64,000 bases of DNA, taken from positions 186,001 through 250,000 of the forward strand of contig DATAZU010000015.1 in NCBI GenBank assembly GCA_036271875.1. The letters run 5' to 3'. The notes under the pieces are model-generated. The model was not told the DNA's origin. It did not search any database and saw nothing but the letters and a program-made list of their open reading frames with translations. Of the stretch, positions 16,814 through 24,415 are shown in pieces. A program made the position numbers and the translations under genes. The number at the start of each line of letters is the position of its first letter. Within the stretch, counting starts at the first letter, position 1. Source of the DNA: Galbitalea sp036271875. GTDB lineage: Bacteria > Actinomycetota > Actinomycetes > Actinomycetales > Microbacteriaceae.

Positions 16814-17560
16814 ATGACACACGCAACGACGGTCGATCCCGCAGAGACCGAGGATCCGCCGAGCGGGCGCAAGAGTCGCGGTGTGTGGCTGTTTCTACGC
16901 GACATCCTGTTCATCCTCCTGGCCGCGCTTGTCATCTCGTTTCTGATCAAGACATTCCTGATTCGTTCGTTCTACATCCCGTCGGAGTCGATGGAGAACA
17001 CGCTTCAGGTGAACGACCGGGTCATCGTCAGCCTGCTCACCCCGACGCTGTCTCCGGTGCAGCGTGGCGACGTCGTAGTTTTCACCGACCCGGGTGGATG
17101 GCTCGGGCCGGAGGACGTCGTGCCCCAGGCCAGTTCGCCCGTCACGGACGTGCTCGCCTTCCTGGGACTTGCCGCCCCCGACGACAACGACCACCTCATC
17201 AAGCGGGTCATCGGACTTCCGGGCGACAGGGTGTCCTGTTGCAGCGCGACCGGCCAGCTCATGGTCAACGGAACGCCACTCGTCGAGCCCTACATCACTC
17301 TGCCGGCTGGCGTTACCCAGTCGGATGAGTACAGCTTCAAGGTCACCGTGCCCAAGGGCGATATCTGGGTCATGGGCGACAATCGCGACATGTCTGCCGA
17401 CTCGGCGTATCACTATTACCGCAAGGATGTCTCGCCCTACGTTCCGATGAGCGACGTCACCGGCAAGGCGCTGGTGATCAGCTGGCCCATCAACCACTGG
17501 TCGGTGCTCAGCAATTTTCCCGCAACCTTCCAAGACGTGAAGAGTCAATCGAAGAAATGA
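16814..17560 (+). CDS. lepB: signal peptidase I
   Basis: Cleaves Sec/Tat signal peptides on the outer face of the membrane. 248 residues. An N-terminal cytoplasmic tail is followed by one membrane helix (about 25-48), the catalytic serine S59 in PSESM, the lysine K130 in HLIKRVIGLPGD and the WVMGDNRDMSADS box. The insertion between the two catalytic boxes (about 90-125) is typical of actinobacterial LepB. The stop overlaps the rnhB start (ATGA), so the two are co-translated. Confidence 0.95.
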   Translation: MTHATTVDPAETEDPPSGRKSRGVWLFLRDILFILLAALVISFLIKTFLIRSFYIPSESMENTLQVNDRVIVSLLTPTLSPVQRGDVVVFTDPGGWLGPEDVVPQASSPVTDVLAFLGLAAPDDNDHLIKRVIGLPGDRVSCCSATGQLMVNGTPLVEPYITLPAGVTQSDEYSFKVTVPKGDIWVMGDNRDMSADSAYHYYRKDVSPYVPMSDVTGKALVISWPINHWSVLSNFPATFQDVKSQSKK

Positions 17561-18216
17561 CCGTCACCGATCCAACACTCGACGTCGAGTCGCAACTGCA
17601 CGCGAACGGCGTGCGGTATGTGATCGGGTGCGACGAAGTGGGCCGCGGCGCGATCGCTGGCCCTGTCGCCGTCGGGCTCTGCGTCGTGGATGCGTCCATC
17701 GGCGCGCATCCGGAGGGCCTACGCGATTCGAAGATGCTCAGCGAGAAGCGACGGGAGGAGCTGGCACCGTTAGCCGCAGGATGGGCTCGGTACTCGGCGG
17801 TTGGGCTATCGACGGCCAGCGAGGTCGACGAGTTCGGCATTATGGTCGCGCTGGGTCTCGCGGGCAAACGCGCCCTGGTGCAGCTATTCGAGCTGGGCGC
17901 ACCGATCACCGAGAGCGTGCTTCTGCTCGATGGTTCATACGACTGGCTGACGCCCGTGCTGCAGTCTCCGCTTCGAGTGACGACCAGGGTCAAAGCGGAC
18001 CGTGACTGCGCATCCGTCGCCGCGGCATCCGTCGTCGCCAAGGTGCACCGCGACCGGATGATGATCGGATACGACGGCGATTACCCGGGATACGGCTGGT
18101 CGGGCAACAAGGGCTACGGCTCGGCGGAGCACTTCGCAGCTATCGACTCGCTGGGTCCGTCCGCCCTGCACAGGATGACCTGGCTGCACTCAAGAGAAGT
18201 GGTCGCCGTAGACTAG
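17557..18216 (+). CDS. rnhB: ribonuclease HII
   Basis: Cuts RNA-DNA hybrids, including single ribonucleotides in DNA. 219 residues with the family motifs VIGCDEVGRGAIAGP (catalytic Asp-Glu), LRDSKMLSEKRREEL, VKADRDCASVAAASVVAKVHRD and YPGYGWSGNKGYG. It starts inside the lepB stop (ATGA overlap at 17557) and is followed 7 nt later by the DUF2469 gene, the conserved actinobacterial order lepB-rnhB-DUF2469-yraN-yifB-dprA. Confidence 0.95.
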   Translation: MTVTDPTLDVESQLHANGVRYVIGCDEVGRGAIAGPVAVGLCVVDASIGAHPEGLRDSKMLSEKRREELAPLAAGWARYSAVGLSTASEVDEFGIMVALGLAGKRALVQLFELGAPITESVLLLDGSYDWLTPVLQSPLRVTTRVKADRDCASVAAASVVAKVHRDRMMIGYDGDYPGYGWSGNKGYGSAEHFAAIDSLGPSALHRMTWLHSREVVAVD

Positions 18217-18223
18217 GCGCAGC

Positions 18224-18547
18224 ATGGACGAAGACGAGTTCGAAGACTACGACCGTGAGGTCGAGCTTGCCCTGTATCGCGAATACCGGGACGTGGTTTC
18301 CCAGTTCCGCTACGTCGTCGAGACGGAGCGCCGGTTCTATCTGGCCAACGAGGTATCGCTCGATCGTCGCGATACGGAGCACGACTTCTATTTCGAACTC
18401 AACATGACGGATGTCTGGGTCTGGGACGTCTACCGCTCGGACCGCTTCGTGAAGTCCGTGCGCGTCCTCACCTTCAAGGACGTGAACGTCGAAGAACTGT
18501 CGGCCAAGGAACTCGAACTCCCGAAGGAACTCGCGCTCGACGAGTAG
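18224..18547 (+). CDS. DUF2469 family protein
   Basis: 107 residues, acidic (EDEFEDYDREVELALYREYRD) and strongly conserved in Actinobacteria next to rnhB. No catalytic motif is visible; function unknown. TAGACT (18209-18214) lies 9 nt before the ATG, so a second promoter inside the operon is possible. Confidence 0.9.
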   Translation: MDEDEFEDYDREVELALYREYRDVVSQFRYVVETERRFYLANEVSLDRRDTEHDFYFELNMTDVWVWDVYRSDRFVKSVRVLTFKDVNVEELSAKELELPKELALDE

Positions 18548-18553
18548 TTTGTT

Positions 18554-18724
18554 CTACCGAAACCGGCGACGAACGAAGAACGCGGCGATGAGTAGCGCTG
18601 CGCCGAATAGGAAGGGCTCCGCTGGGTTGATGCCCGCCTGCGGTTTCACGATCGTGAGCAGGCTGTAGGCGAGAAAGAGCACGCCGAGCACCGAGAGGAC
18701 CACGACAACCCATCGAACGCTCAT
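18554..18724 (-). CDS. small membrane protein (56 aa)
   Basis: 56 residues with two hydrophobic segments (about 5-23 and 34-49) joined by KPQAGINPAEP and ending in RRRFR, so the termini are probably cytoplasmic. The ATG at 18724 is chosen over an upstream in-frame ATG because the added sequence is not protein-like. Function unknown. Confidence 0.6.
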   Translation of the reverse strand: MSVRWVVVVLSVLGVLFLAYSLLTIVKPQAGINPAEPFLFGAALLIAAFFVRRRFR

Positions 18725-18767
18725 GAGGACAGTATGGCGGTCACACCGGCCAGCTATCCCCGCTGCG

Positions 18768-19838
18768 CTACTGGGTAATCGTCCACCGGCCGTCCGAAAT
18801 GAGCTCAACGACGGCGGGCCCGGGGTCGACGGGGTCTTTGCCCGTGTACGCGCCGATCTCATTGACCCCAATGCCCGGGAACAACTCGCCGGAATACTCG
18901 TTCACGATGAAGTTGCCCTGGCCGTTTGAGGTGAGGGTCCAGTCGGCTGCAGGCCCGTCGTAGAGAAACACGGTGTCACCGGATCCCGAGACCGGCACCG
19001 CGCTCTGGGCGGCGCTGATCGGAGAAATGGTGATCGACCACGGCCCGCTTGCCTCGACCTGGAGCGAGGCGTCCTTGCTGCCGATGTCGTCGAATCCAAT
19101 CAGCGTCGTCCCCTTGTACGCTCCGATCACATTGATTGGCCCGTCGCCGGTGATCTGGTTGCTCGAGTCGAGTCCATTGACAATGAAGTTTGCGCTGCCG
19201 CTGTATGTGGCCGTGACTATTCCGGCCTTGAAGCCCGTCGGCAACGTAATGACGGTGTCGCTGCGTCCGGACTGCGTTATCGGCGTGAACTTGCCATACA
19301 GCGAGTCATAGGGGTTCACCTTTGGTGCTGTCGTTGCCGGAACGTGACTGGCGATCGGGGCGTTTTGCGGACCGGCGCCGGAATCACTCGTCGGGGTGAC
19401 GACGGCAAAGAGGATGACCGCATAGACGATGCCGAGCACGAGGGAAAGGATGAATGCGATACCGCCGAGGATCAGCCCGATGAGTGAGCGGCCCCTCGCC
19501 GCAGGCTTGCGCAAACCGACGAGTCCCAGAATCACGGCGATGATCGCGAGCGCGAACGCCACCCAGCTGACGCCGGGGATCGCGGCAAGCGCAATCGCGA
19601 TGATTCCGAGCACGAGGGCCGCAGTGCCGCGTCCCGCGGATGGAGCGGGCTGGTACTGGTCCGTCCAGGCCGTGCCATCCCACCAGCGTCGCTGGCCCGT
19701 TGTCGCGTCGGGGTACCACCCCGCCGGGACAACGGGCGCTACGGGAGGAGGTGTCGCGGGAGCTGGTGGAGTCGGCGTGGCGCCAGGGGCGGTTGCTTGT
19801 GGGTTTGCTGCAGGTTCGCTGGACGTATCTTCGGGCAT
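18768..19838 (-). CDS. DUF2510 membrane protein with a duplicated extracytoplasmic beta domain
   Basis: 356 residues. A Pro/Ala-rich N-terminus, then the DUF2510 tryptophan motif (GWYPDATTGQRRWWDGTAW, about 44-62), then two to three membrane helices (about 75-150). The outer part holds two repeats of about 75-80 residues, each with a FIVN strand, an IGAY(K/T)G turn and a closing G-x-W-(S/T)-I-T strand. Such actinobacterial proteins are presumed surface-exposed; function unknown. The ATG at 19838 lies before DUF2510. Divergent from yraN. Confidence 0.8.
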   Translation of the reverse strand: MPEDTSSEPAANPQATAPGATPTPPAPATPPPVAPVVPAGWYPDATTGQRRWWDGTAWTDQYQPAPSAGRGTAALVLGIIAIALAAIPGVSWVAFALAIIAVILGLVGLRKPAARGRSLIGLILGGIAFILSLVLGIVYAVILFAVVTPTSDSGAGPQNAPIASHVPATTAPKVNPYDSLYGKFTPITQSGRSDTVITLPTGFKAGIVTATYSGSANFIVNGLDSSNQITGDGPINVIGAYKGTTLIGFDDIGSKDASLQVEASGPWSITISPISAAQSAVPVSGSGDTVFLYDGPAADWTLTSNGQGNFIVNEYSGELFPGIGVNEIGAYTGKDPVDPGPAVVELISDGRWTITQ

Positions 19839-19971
19839 CCCCACACCATAGCGGGATCGGACGACACCGTTCACGACATCCAATCCTTCCGAGGCCGGGT
19901 TCATCGAGATCTCCGCACCGGATGGCTGGCAACGGCCTCGTGAGGTGAGCAGATCCTGCAGAGTTCTGGAC

Positions 19972-20328
19972 ATGGCGGCGAAGGATGACCTCGGCAGGCG
20001 AGGAGAGACACTCGCGGCGGAGCATCTCGTCGCATCCGGATACCGGGTGCTCGAGCGCAACTGGCGCTGTTCCCAGGGCGAGATCGACATCATCGCGTTC
20101 AAGGACGGCGAGGTTGTCTTCGTCGAGGTCAAGACGCGCACCAGCGTTGCGTTCGGGCATCCGCTCGAAGCAATCACTGTCGCGAAGCTCGCTCGGTTGC
20201 GACGGTTGGCAGGCGCATGGTGCCACGCCCATCCGGATGTCCGTGCCGCGGTTCGCATCGACGCGATCGCGATCATCGCGCCGACTCGCGGTCTCGTCGA
20301 AATCGAGCACCTTGAGCGGGTGTTCTAG
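19972..20328 (+). CDS. YraN family protein (UPF0102), restriction-endonuclease-like fold
   Basis: 118 residues. RRGETLAAEHLVASGYRVLERNWR, then GEIDIIAFKDGEVVFVEVKTRTS form the nuclease-like core (Asp, Glu-x-Lys) of the UPF0102 family, a possible Holliday-junction or DNA-processing enzyme. It directly precedes yifB (stop at 20328, next start 20329) and is close to dprA in the ancestral order. The ATG at 19972 fits the family N-terminus better than the upstream start. Confidence 0.9.
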   Translation: MAAKDDLGRRGETLAAEHLVASGYRVLERNWRCSQGEIDIIAFKDGEVVFVEVKTRTSVAFGHPLEAITVAKLARLRRLAGAWCHAHPDVRAAVRIDAIAIIAPTRGLVEIEHLERVF

Positions 20329-21318
20329 GTGTCGCTCGGTCGGACGCGAGCCGTCGCTCTTCTTGGGCTTCAGGGCGCCATCGTTGAGATTGAGGCGGAC
20401 ATTTCGAGTGGCCTGCCTAAGTTCATCCTGATCGGGCTGCCGGATGCCGCGCTCAAGCAGGCGGAGCATCGCGTGCACGCGGCGGCCATCAACGCGGGCT
20501 GCCCACTGCCGACCCAGAAGTACACCGTAAACCTGTCGCCGGCTGCGCTGCCGAAGTACGGTTCGGGCTTCGATCTGGCCATCGCAATCGCATCGCTTGG
20601 AGCGGCCGGGCTCATCAATACCGAGTCGATCGAGAAGGTCGTGCATCTCGGAGAACTCGGTCTGGACGGCCGCCTCCGACCGATCGTCGGCATCCTGCCC
20701 GCCGTTCTCGCCCTCGTCCGAGCCGGGTACGAATCGGTCATGGTTCCGGCGGGGAACGCGGATGAGGCGGCGCTCGTCCCCGGTGTGAAGGTGATCGGGG
20801 TCGCATCGCTGCGGGATGCAGCCATCTGGCACGGCGCCGACCTGGAACCCGAACCGGTCGAGGCGATTCAGCGGGCGTCGGTTCAGTCGGAGATCGCGGC
20901 CCCGAACACCGACCTCGCCGATGTCATCGGCAACGAAGATGCGGTGGAGGCCATGCTCGCGGCGGGTGCTGGCGGCCACCACGTGTTCCTTCTGGGTCCG
21001 CCGGGCGCAGGCAAAACGATGCTCGCGGCACGGTTGCCCGGGCTGCTTCCCGACCTCTCGGCAGAGGCCGCAATCGAAGTCAGTTCGATCCGTTCGCTCG
21101 CGGGCCTTCCCGTCGCGGGCGAACTCAACATCCGCCCGCCGTTCGAGAACCCGCACCACACGGCATCTGCCGTCTCCCTCATTGGAGGCGGGAGCGGGAT
21201 TATCCGGCCGGGCGCGGCGGCGCGGGCATCCCACGGTGTGTTGTTTCTGGACGAGGCGCAAGGTCTTTTTATATACCAAAGCCTACGGTTTGGGCCTCTT
21301 TGGGAAATGAAGGTGTAA
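20329..21318 (+). pseudogene. yifB/comM 5' part, interrupted by the integrated element
   Basis: YifB/ComM is a Mg-chelatase-like AAA+ ATPase linked to branch migration in natural transformation. Codons 1-310 are intact: the N-terminal domain (VALLGLQGAIVEIEADISSGLPKF), Walker A (GPPGAGKTM) and the start of Walker B (GVLFLDEA). At 21260 the sequence changes to the element, adding 19 foreign codons before a stop at 21318. The bases up to 21259 (931 nt) plus 33198-33805 (608 nt) equal 1539 nt, a 513-codon frame (512 residues plus stop), the normal family length. So this is a clean insertion, not decay. The truncated product lacks the rest of the ATPase core. Confidence 0.93.
21253..21259 (+). 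other. attL core
   Basis: GAGGCGC, identical to 33191-33197. To its left is yifB coding sequence (LFLDEA), to its right element DNA. Confidence 0.85.
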
Positions 21319-21463
21319 TTTGCTAATCGAAAGGTATCGCCAGAGGCGACCACACGGCCAGTTGATGCGAAAGAGTTCGAGCGCCCGCTCCTCCTAGCAA
21401 GTCAGGTCATTGCGTTAGGCCCGTGGCCCGCGCGCCCACTTCACCTGACCAGAGGAGCAAACC

Positions 21464-22585
21464 ATGACATTCATGGACATTGTTGGAGCCGATCGAGGCT
21501 TCAACGTTCACGCAGATATTCTCACCACCACCATCGACGGCGCGGACCTCAACGGCGTCTGGGACGAACTCGTCGAGGCGCTCGGAATCTTCAACGCCTC
21601 GCGCGATCCAATCGTTGCGCTGATGTCGTACAACACGACTCTCAGCGCCGAGGCACTACCCCTCGACCCGTCCACCATGAACTTCGAACTCGCTTCGGAG
21701 TTCGGTATCCCGACAGCGGGTCGCTCGACCCCGAAGACCTATGTGGTCGGGTATCCGCTTGAGTGGTACGACCTCGCGCTGCGTTACACCGCGCGTTTCC
21801 TGCGTGACGCTCCCTCGTCGCAGATCACCGCGCAGCACATCGCGGCGCAGGAGGCGAGCGATCACCTCCTGTTCCGAAACGCGCTGACAACGCTCACAAC
21901 GCCCGCCCTACTCGGCAGTCGGTTCGTGAACGAAGAGGGTGCTTCGATTTACTCGCTCTACGCCGGGTCGTCTGACGATGCGCCACCGAGCTTCGCGGGC
22001 AAGACGTTCTCGTCAGATCACAATCACTACCTCGTCAGCGGCGCGGCAACTGTCGACGGCCAAGACCTCGACGACCTAATCTCCACGATCGCGGAGCACG
22101 GTTTCGGGATCAACGTCGGTGAAAAAATCGTGATTCTGGTGCACCCCGATCAGGGACGCACCATTCGAGGATTCCGCGCAGGCGTCGCCGACAGTCCCTA
22201 CGATTTCATCCCCAGTGAACAAAATCCGGCCTATTTAAGCACAGAATTCATCGTCGGCGACCTTCCGCCAGCGACGTTCAACGGTCTCGATGTAATCGGT
22301 TCCTTCGGGAGCGCGCTGATCGTCGAGTCATACTTTGCCTTGAGCGGATACCTCGTAGGCATCGCTGTGGCTGGGGGCAACAGTCCTCGCAACGCGCTCG
22401 CGATCCGCTCGCACCCTCGTCCCGAGTTGAAGGGACTCACACTGACCGGCGGCTCGAACCCTCGCTACCCGCTGTTCGACAGCGGCTACTCGCTCGGGGT
22501 CGGCTTCGGAGTTCGCAACCGTGGCGCTGCTGCGGTGGTAAAGATCGCGGCATCGGGGAGCTACACAGCTCCCACCGTGTCGTAA
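21464..22585 (+). CDS. phage major capsid-like protein
   Basis: 373 residues. From family memory it resembles actinophage major capsid proteins beginning with a DIV-ADRG-type N-terminus followed by an LTT-DG-DLN-VWDE-like segment, with a later HYLVSGAATVDGQDLDDLI region and a C-terminal RNRGAAVV-like end. No signal peptide or membrane helix; length is in the HK97-fold capsid range. AGAGGAG lies upstream of the ATG at 21464. If right, it would build or re-size virion heads. No portal or scaffold gene is nearby. Alternative: an unrelated oligomeric shell-type protein. Confidence 0.6.
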   Translation: MTFMDIVGADRGFNVHADILTTTIDGADLNGVWDELVEALGIFNASRDPIVALMSYNTTLSAEALPLDPSTMNFELASEFGIPTAGRSTPKTYVVGYPLEWYDLALRYTARFLRDAPSSQITAQHIAAQEASDHLLFRNALTTLTTPALLGSRFVNEEGASIYSLYAGSSDDAPPSFAGKTFSSDHNHYLVSGAATVDGQDLDDLISTIAEHGFGINVGEKIVILVHPDQGRTIRGFRAGVADSPYDFIPSEQNPAYLSTEFIVGDLPPATFNGLDVIGSFGSALIVESYFALSGYLVGIAVAGGNSPRNALAIRSHPRPELKGLTLTGGSNPRYPLFDSGYSLGVGFGVRNRGAAAVVKIAASGSYTAPTVS

Positions 22586-22706
22586 CAAGCTGGGCGCCGG
22601 TCTTTCAGCCCTCTTTCGTCCGGTGTCCATTTCAGGAGCGTCGCCACGTTGGTGCTTCGCGGCGGCGCTCCTTCAAGCGCCAAGCACCAGTACCAAAGGA
22701 GGAATC

Positions 22707-23147
22707 ATGGACTACAACGAAATCAAAGACCCCGACCTGATGCACGCCGCAGTTTCCCGCGATCGCCGTGCGAAGGTTCATGCTGGGTATTACGAGGAAT
22801 ATGCGATCGACGCTGCCGTGATGATCAACGAGCACGTGCCCAGGCTGAATCGTTTGATTCTCCAGACCAATCCGTGGTTGAAAAAGATCGTCGCGACTTT
22901 TGCGATGACCGACATTCCCGGCCGCGACTTGATCGACCCGCTTTACATCGTTGCGCGAGATGGGCTGACCGAGCTTAGTTTTTACTGGCTCGATGATCCT
23001 CGACCGGCAGTGCCGACTTCGGCGTTCTGCGAATCCTGCCGCGAGTGGGAGGCAGTCCGACCAGTGCGACTGCCTTACAACGCCCGGATCATCGAGCTGC
23101 TCCTGTGCGCCGACTGTGTGGAGGTGCTTGAGGTGGTCGCGTCGTGA
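22707..23147 (+). CDS. element protein with CxxC pair, unknown function
   Basis: 146 residues, not recognised. An AAAGGAGG ribosome-binding site (22695-22702) precedes the ATG at 22707, excluding the longer upstream frame. The C-terminal third has FCESCREW and LLCADCVE, two CxxC pairs about 30 residues apart that could bind one zinc ion. The rest looks alpha-helical (EEYAIDAAVMINEHVPRL). The stop overlaps the next GTG (GTGA), so it is coupled to the zinc-knuckle gene. Position between the capsid and packaging-type genes suggests a virion or packaging accessory role; this is inference. Confidence 0.55.
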   Translation: MDYNEIKDPDLMHAAVSRDRRAKVHAGYYEEYAIDAAVMINEHVPRLNRLILQTNPWLKKIVATFAMTDIPGRDLIDPLYIVARDGLTELSFYWLDDPRPAVPTSAFCESCREWEAVRPVRLPYNARIIELLLCADCVEVLEVVAS

Positions 23148-23785
23148 GCGCCAAACGTACCTGCGCCGGAACCGTGGGTCACCCTTATAACCCAAATCTT
23201 GGGAAGCCCTGTCGACGGTGGGCAGTACACGGTTCGGACTACTGCGCTGTCCACGGCGGTAGTTCCAAGAACCTACTTTCGAATCCAAGCTCACTTGAAA
23301 ACAGATGCACAGCCAAGGCGCACAAGACCGGCGAGCAATGCCGTAACAACGCCATTCGAGGAGGCACGGTCTGTCGCTTCCACGGAGGCGCATCCGGTCA
23401 CGTCGCGAAGAAAGCCCGCGAGCGACTACTCGAAATGGTCGAGCCTGCCATTGCTCAGCTCAACCAGATCATGAGCAAGCCGGCGACCTCCGACAGCGAC
23501 CGGTTGCGAGCAATCCAGATGGTCCTGGACCGAACCGGCTACGGGCCTGGTCGCATTGTCGAGGTCGAAGTAAAACCGTGGGAAATCACCATGCAGCGCA
23601 TCGTCAAGGAAATCCCGAACGGTCTCGCGGTCACTCGCGCAGATGAGGCGATCGTCGACGCCGAGATTGTGGAAGATATCGAGGATATCGAGACAGAACC
23701 TGATCTCCGATTTGAGCCTTTTACCAATGTGGTTCCGATGAGAATTGGTTCGGCGAACCCGCCTAGGCGCTCTCCTCAGTCCTAG
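23144..23785 (+). CDS. double zinc-knuckle HGG protein, packaging/terminase-small-type
   Basis: 213 residues. Two similar cysteine/histidine units: C-x(n)-PCRRWAVHGSDYCAVHGGS (about 6-39) and CTAKAHKTGEQC with GTVCRFHGGA (about 57-86). After these comes a helical region (ARERLLEMVEPAIAQLNQIM, RLRAIQMVLDRTGYGPGR) and an acidic tail. Proteins with CRxHGG units followed by a short helical part are common in actinophages just before the large terminase and are often called small terminase-like. Here no large subunit follows, so it would have to work with a helper phage. GTG start inside the previous stop. Confidence 0.55.
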   Translation: MSAKRTCAGTVGHPYNPNLGKPCRRWAVHGSDYCAVHGGSSKNLLSNPSSLENRCTAKAHKTGEQCRNNAIRGGTVCRFHGGASGHVAKKARERLLEMVEPAIAQLNQIMSKPATSDSDRLRAIQMVLDRTGYGPGRIVEVEVKPWEITMQRIVKEIPNGLAVTRADEAIVDAEIVEDIEDIETEPDLRFEPFTNVVPMRIGSANPPRRSPQS

Positions 23786-24017
23786 GAGTCATTCTGAGGC
23801 GACCCTCGAAACCCTCGCGGGTGTTTATTCGACTGACCTCCCGAAGCGCATCAGATCGCCGATTTTCGGTTCTGTCCTAATCGGTCCCGCCGGGGTATAT
23901 AACTATCGATATCGCGACAGCGACACTGACGTTGAAGACCAACACGGCACCCGACTAATCGGGCGATGCGTTGAGGGCAGGAACACCGCGCATCACTAAG
24001 CGGGAAAGCCCTCCGGT

Positions 24018-24041
24018 GAACCAAACCAGAAATGGTGGTTC
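24018..24041. promoter_or_regulatory. palindromic operator before the XRE gene
   Basis: An imperfect 24-bp palindrome: GAACCA (24018-24023) pairs with TGGTTC (24036-24041), and ACC with GGT inside. It ends 3 nt before the GTG of the small XRE regulator, a good place for autoregulation. Confidence 0.45.
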
Positions 24042-24044
24042 AGC

Positions 24045-24320
24045 GTGGCACTCCCACACAAACAGCAGAATCTTGCTCGGCAGATTCGATATCACAGCCT
24101 GTCCGCGGCGCAAGTTGCTGAGGCGATTGGCATTACGCCTTCCGAAGTCCACAACATCTGCAAGGGCAAGCGTTACCCGAGCCCGCGAGAAATCGTCGCG
24201 ATCGAAAAGGTCATGAGCCTTCCAATCGAGACTCTCCTCGATGCCGAAATGCTCAAGTTCCGCGATGCCGAAACTTGGCCGCCAAAGGGCGCTGGCTTTC
24301 GGCAGGTGCGCGAGTCATGA
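24045..24320 (+). CDS. small XRE-type helix-turn-helix protein
   Basis: 91 residues. The helix-turn-helix LSAAQVAEAIGITPSEVHNICKGKRYPSPREIVAIEKV (about 19-56) is XRE-like. GTG start at 24045; there is no strong ribosome-binding site, only GGTGG. A 24-bp palindrome sits directly upstream. The stop overlaps the next tiny gene (ATGA at 24317). Likely an element regulator acting on replication genes. Confidence 0.7.
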   Translation: MALPHKQQNLARQIRYHSLSAAQVAEAIGITPSEVHNICKGKRYPSPREIVAIEKVMSLPIETLLDAEMLKFRDAETWPPKGAGFRQVRES

Positions 24321-24415
24321 GCGAGGACCAGCCCTCAGACCCGGGACCGGTTCCAGACGAAATCGTGGACCGAGTGATCGCCTTTCTTCGTGGCATCGAG
24401 TCTGAGAATGGTTGA
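24317..24415 (+). CDS. 32-aa acidic protein between the regulator and the primase gene
   Basis: 32 residues, acidic and proline-rich N-terminus then a helix (DEIVDRVIAFLRGIESEN). Its ATG overlaps the stop of the XRE gene, and its end overlaps the primase ATG at 24408 by 8 nt. Such tight packing suggests translational coupling. No family recognised; it could be a coupling leader only. Confidence 0.4.
   Translation: MSEDQPSDPGPVPDEIVDRVIAFLRGIESENG

Noticed and set aside
22623..22706. Longer start for the CxxC element protein
   Set aside because: A strong AAAGGAGG directly precedes the ATG at 22707.
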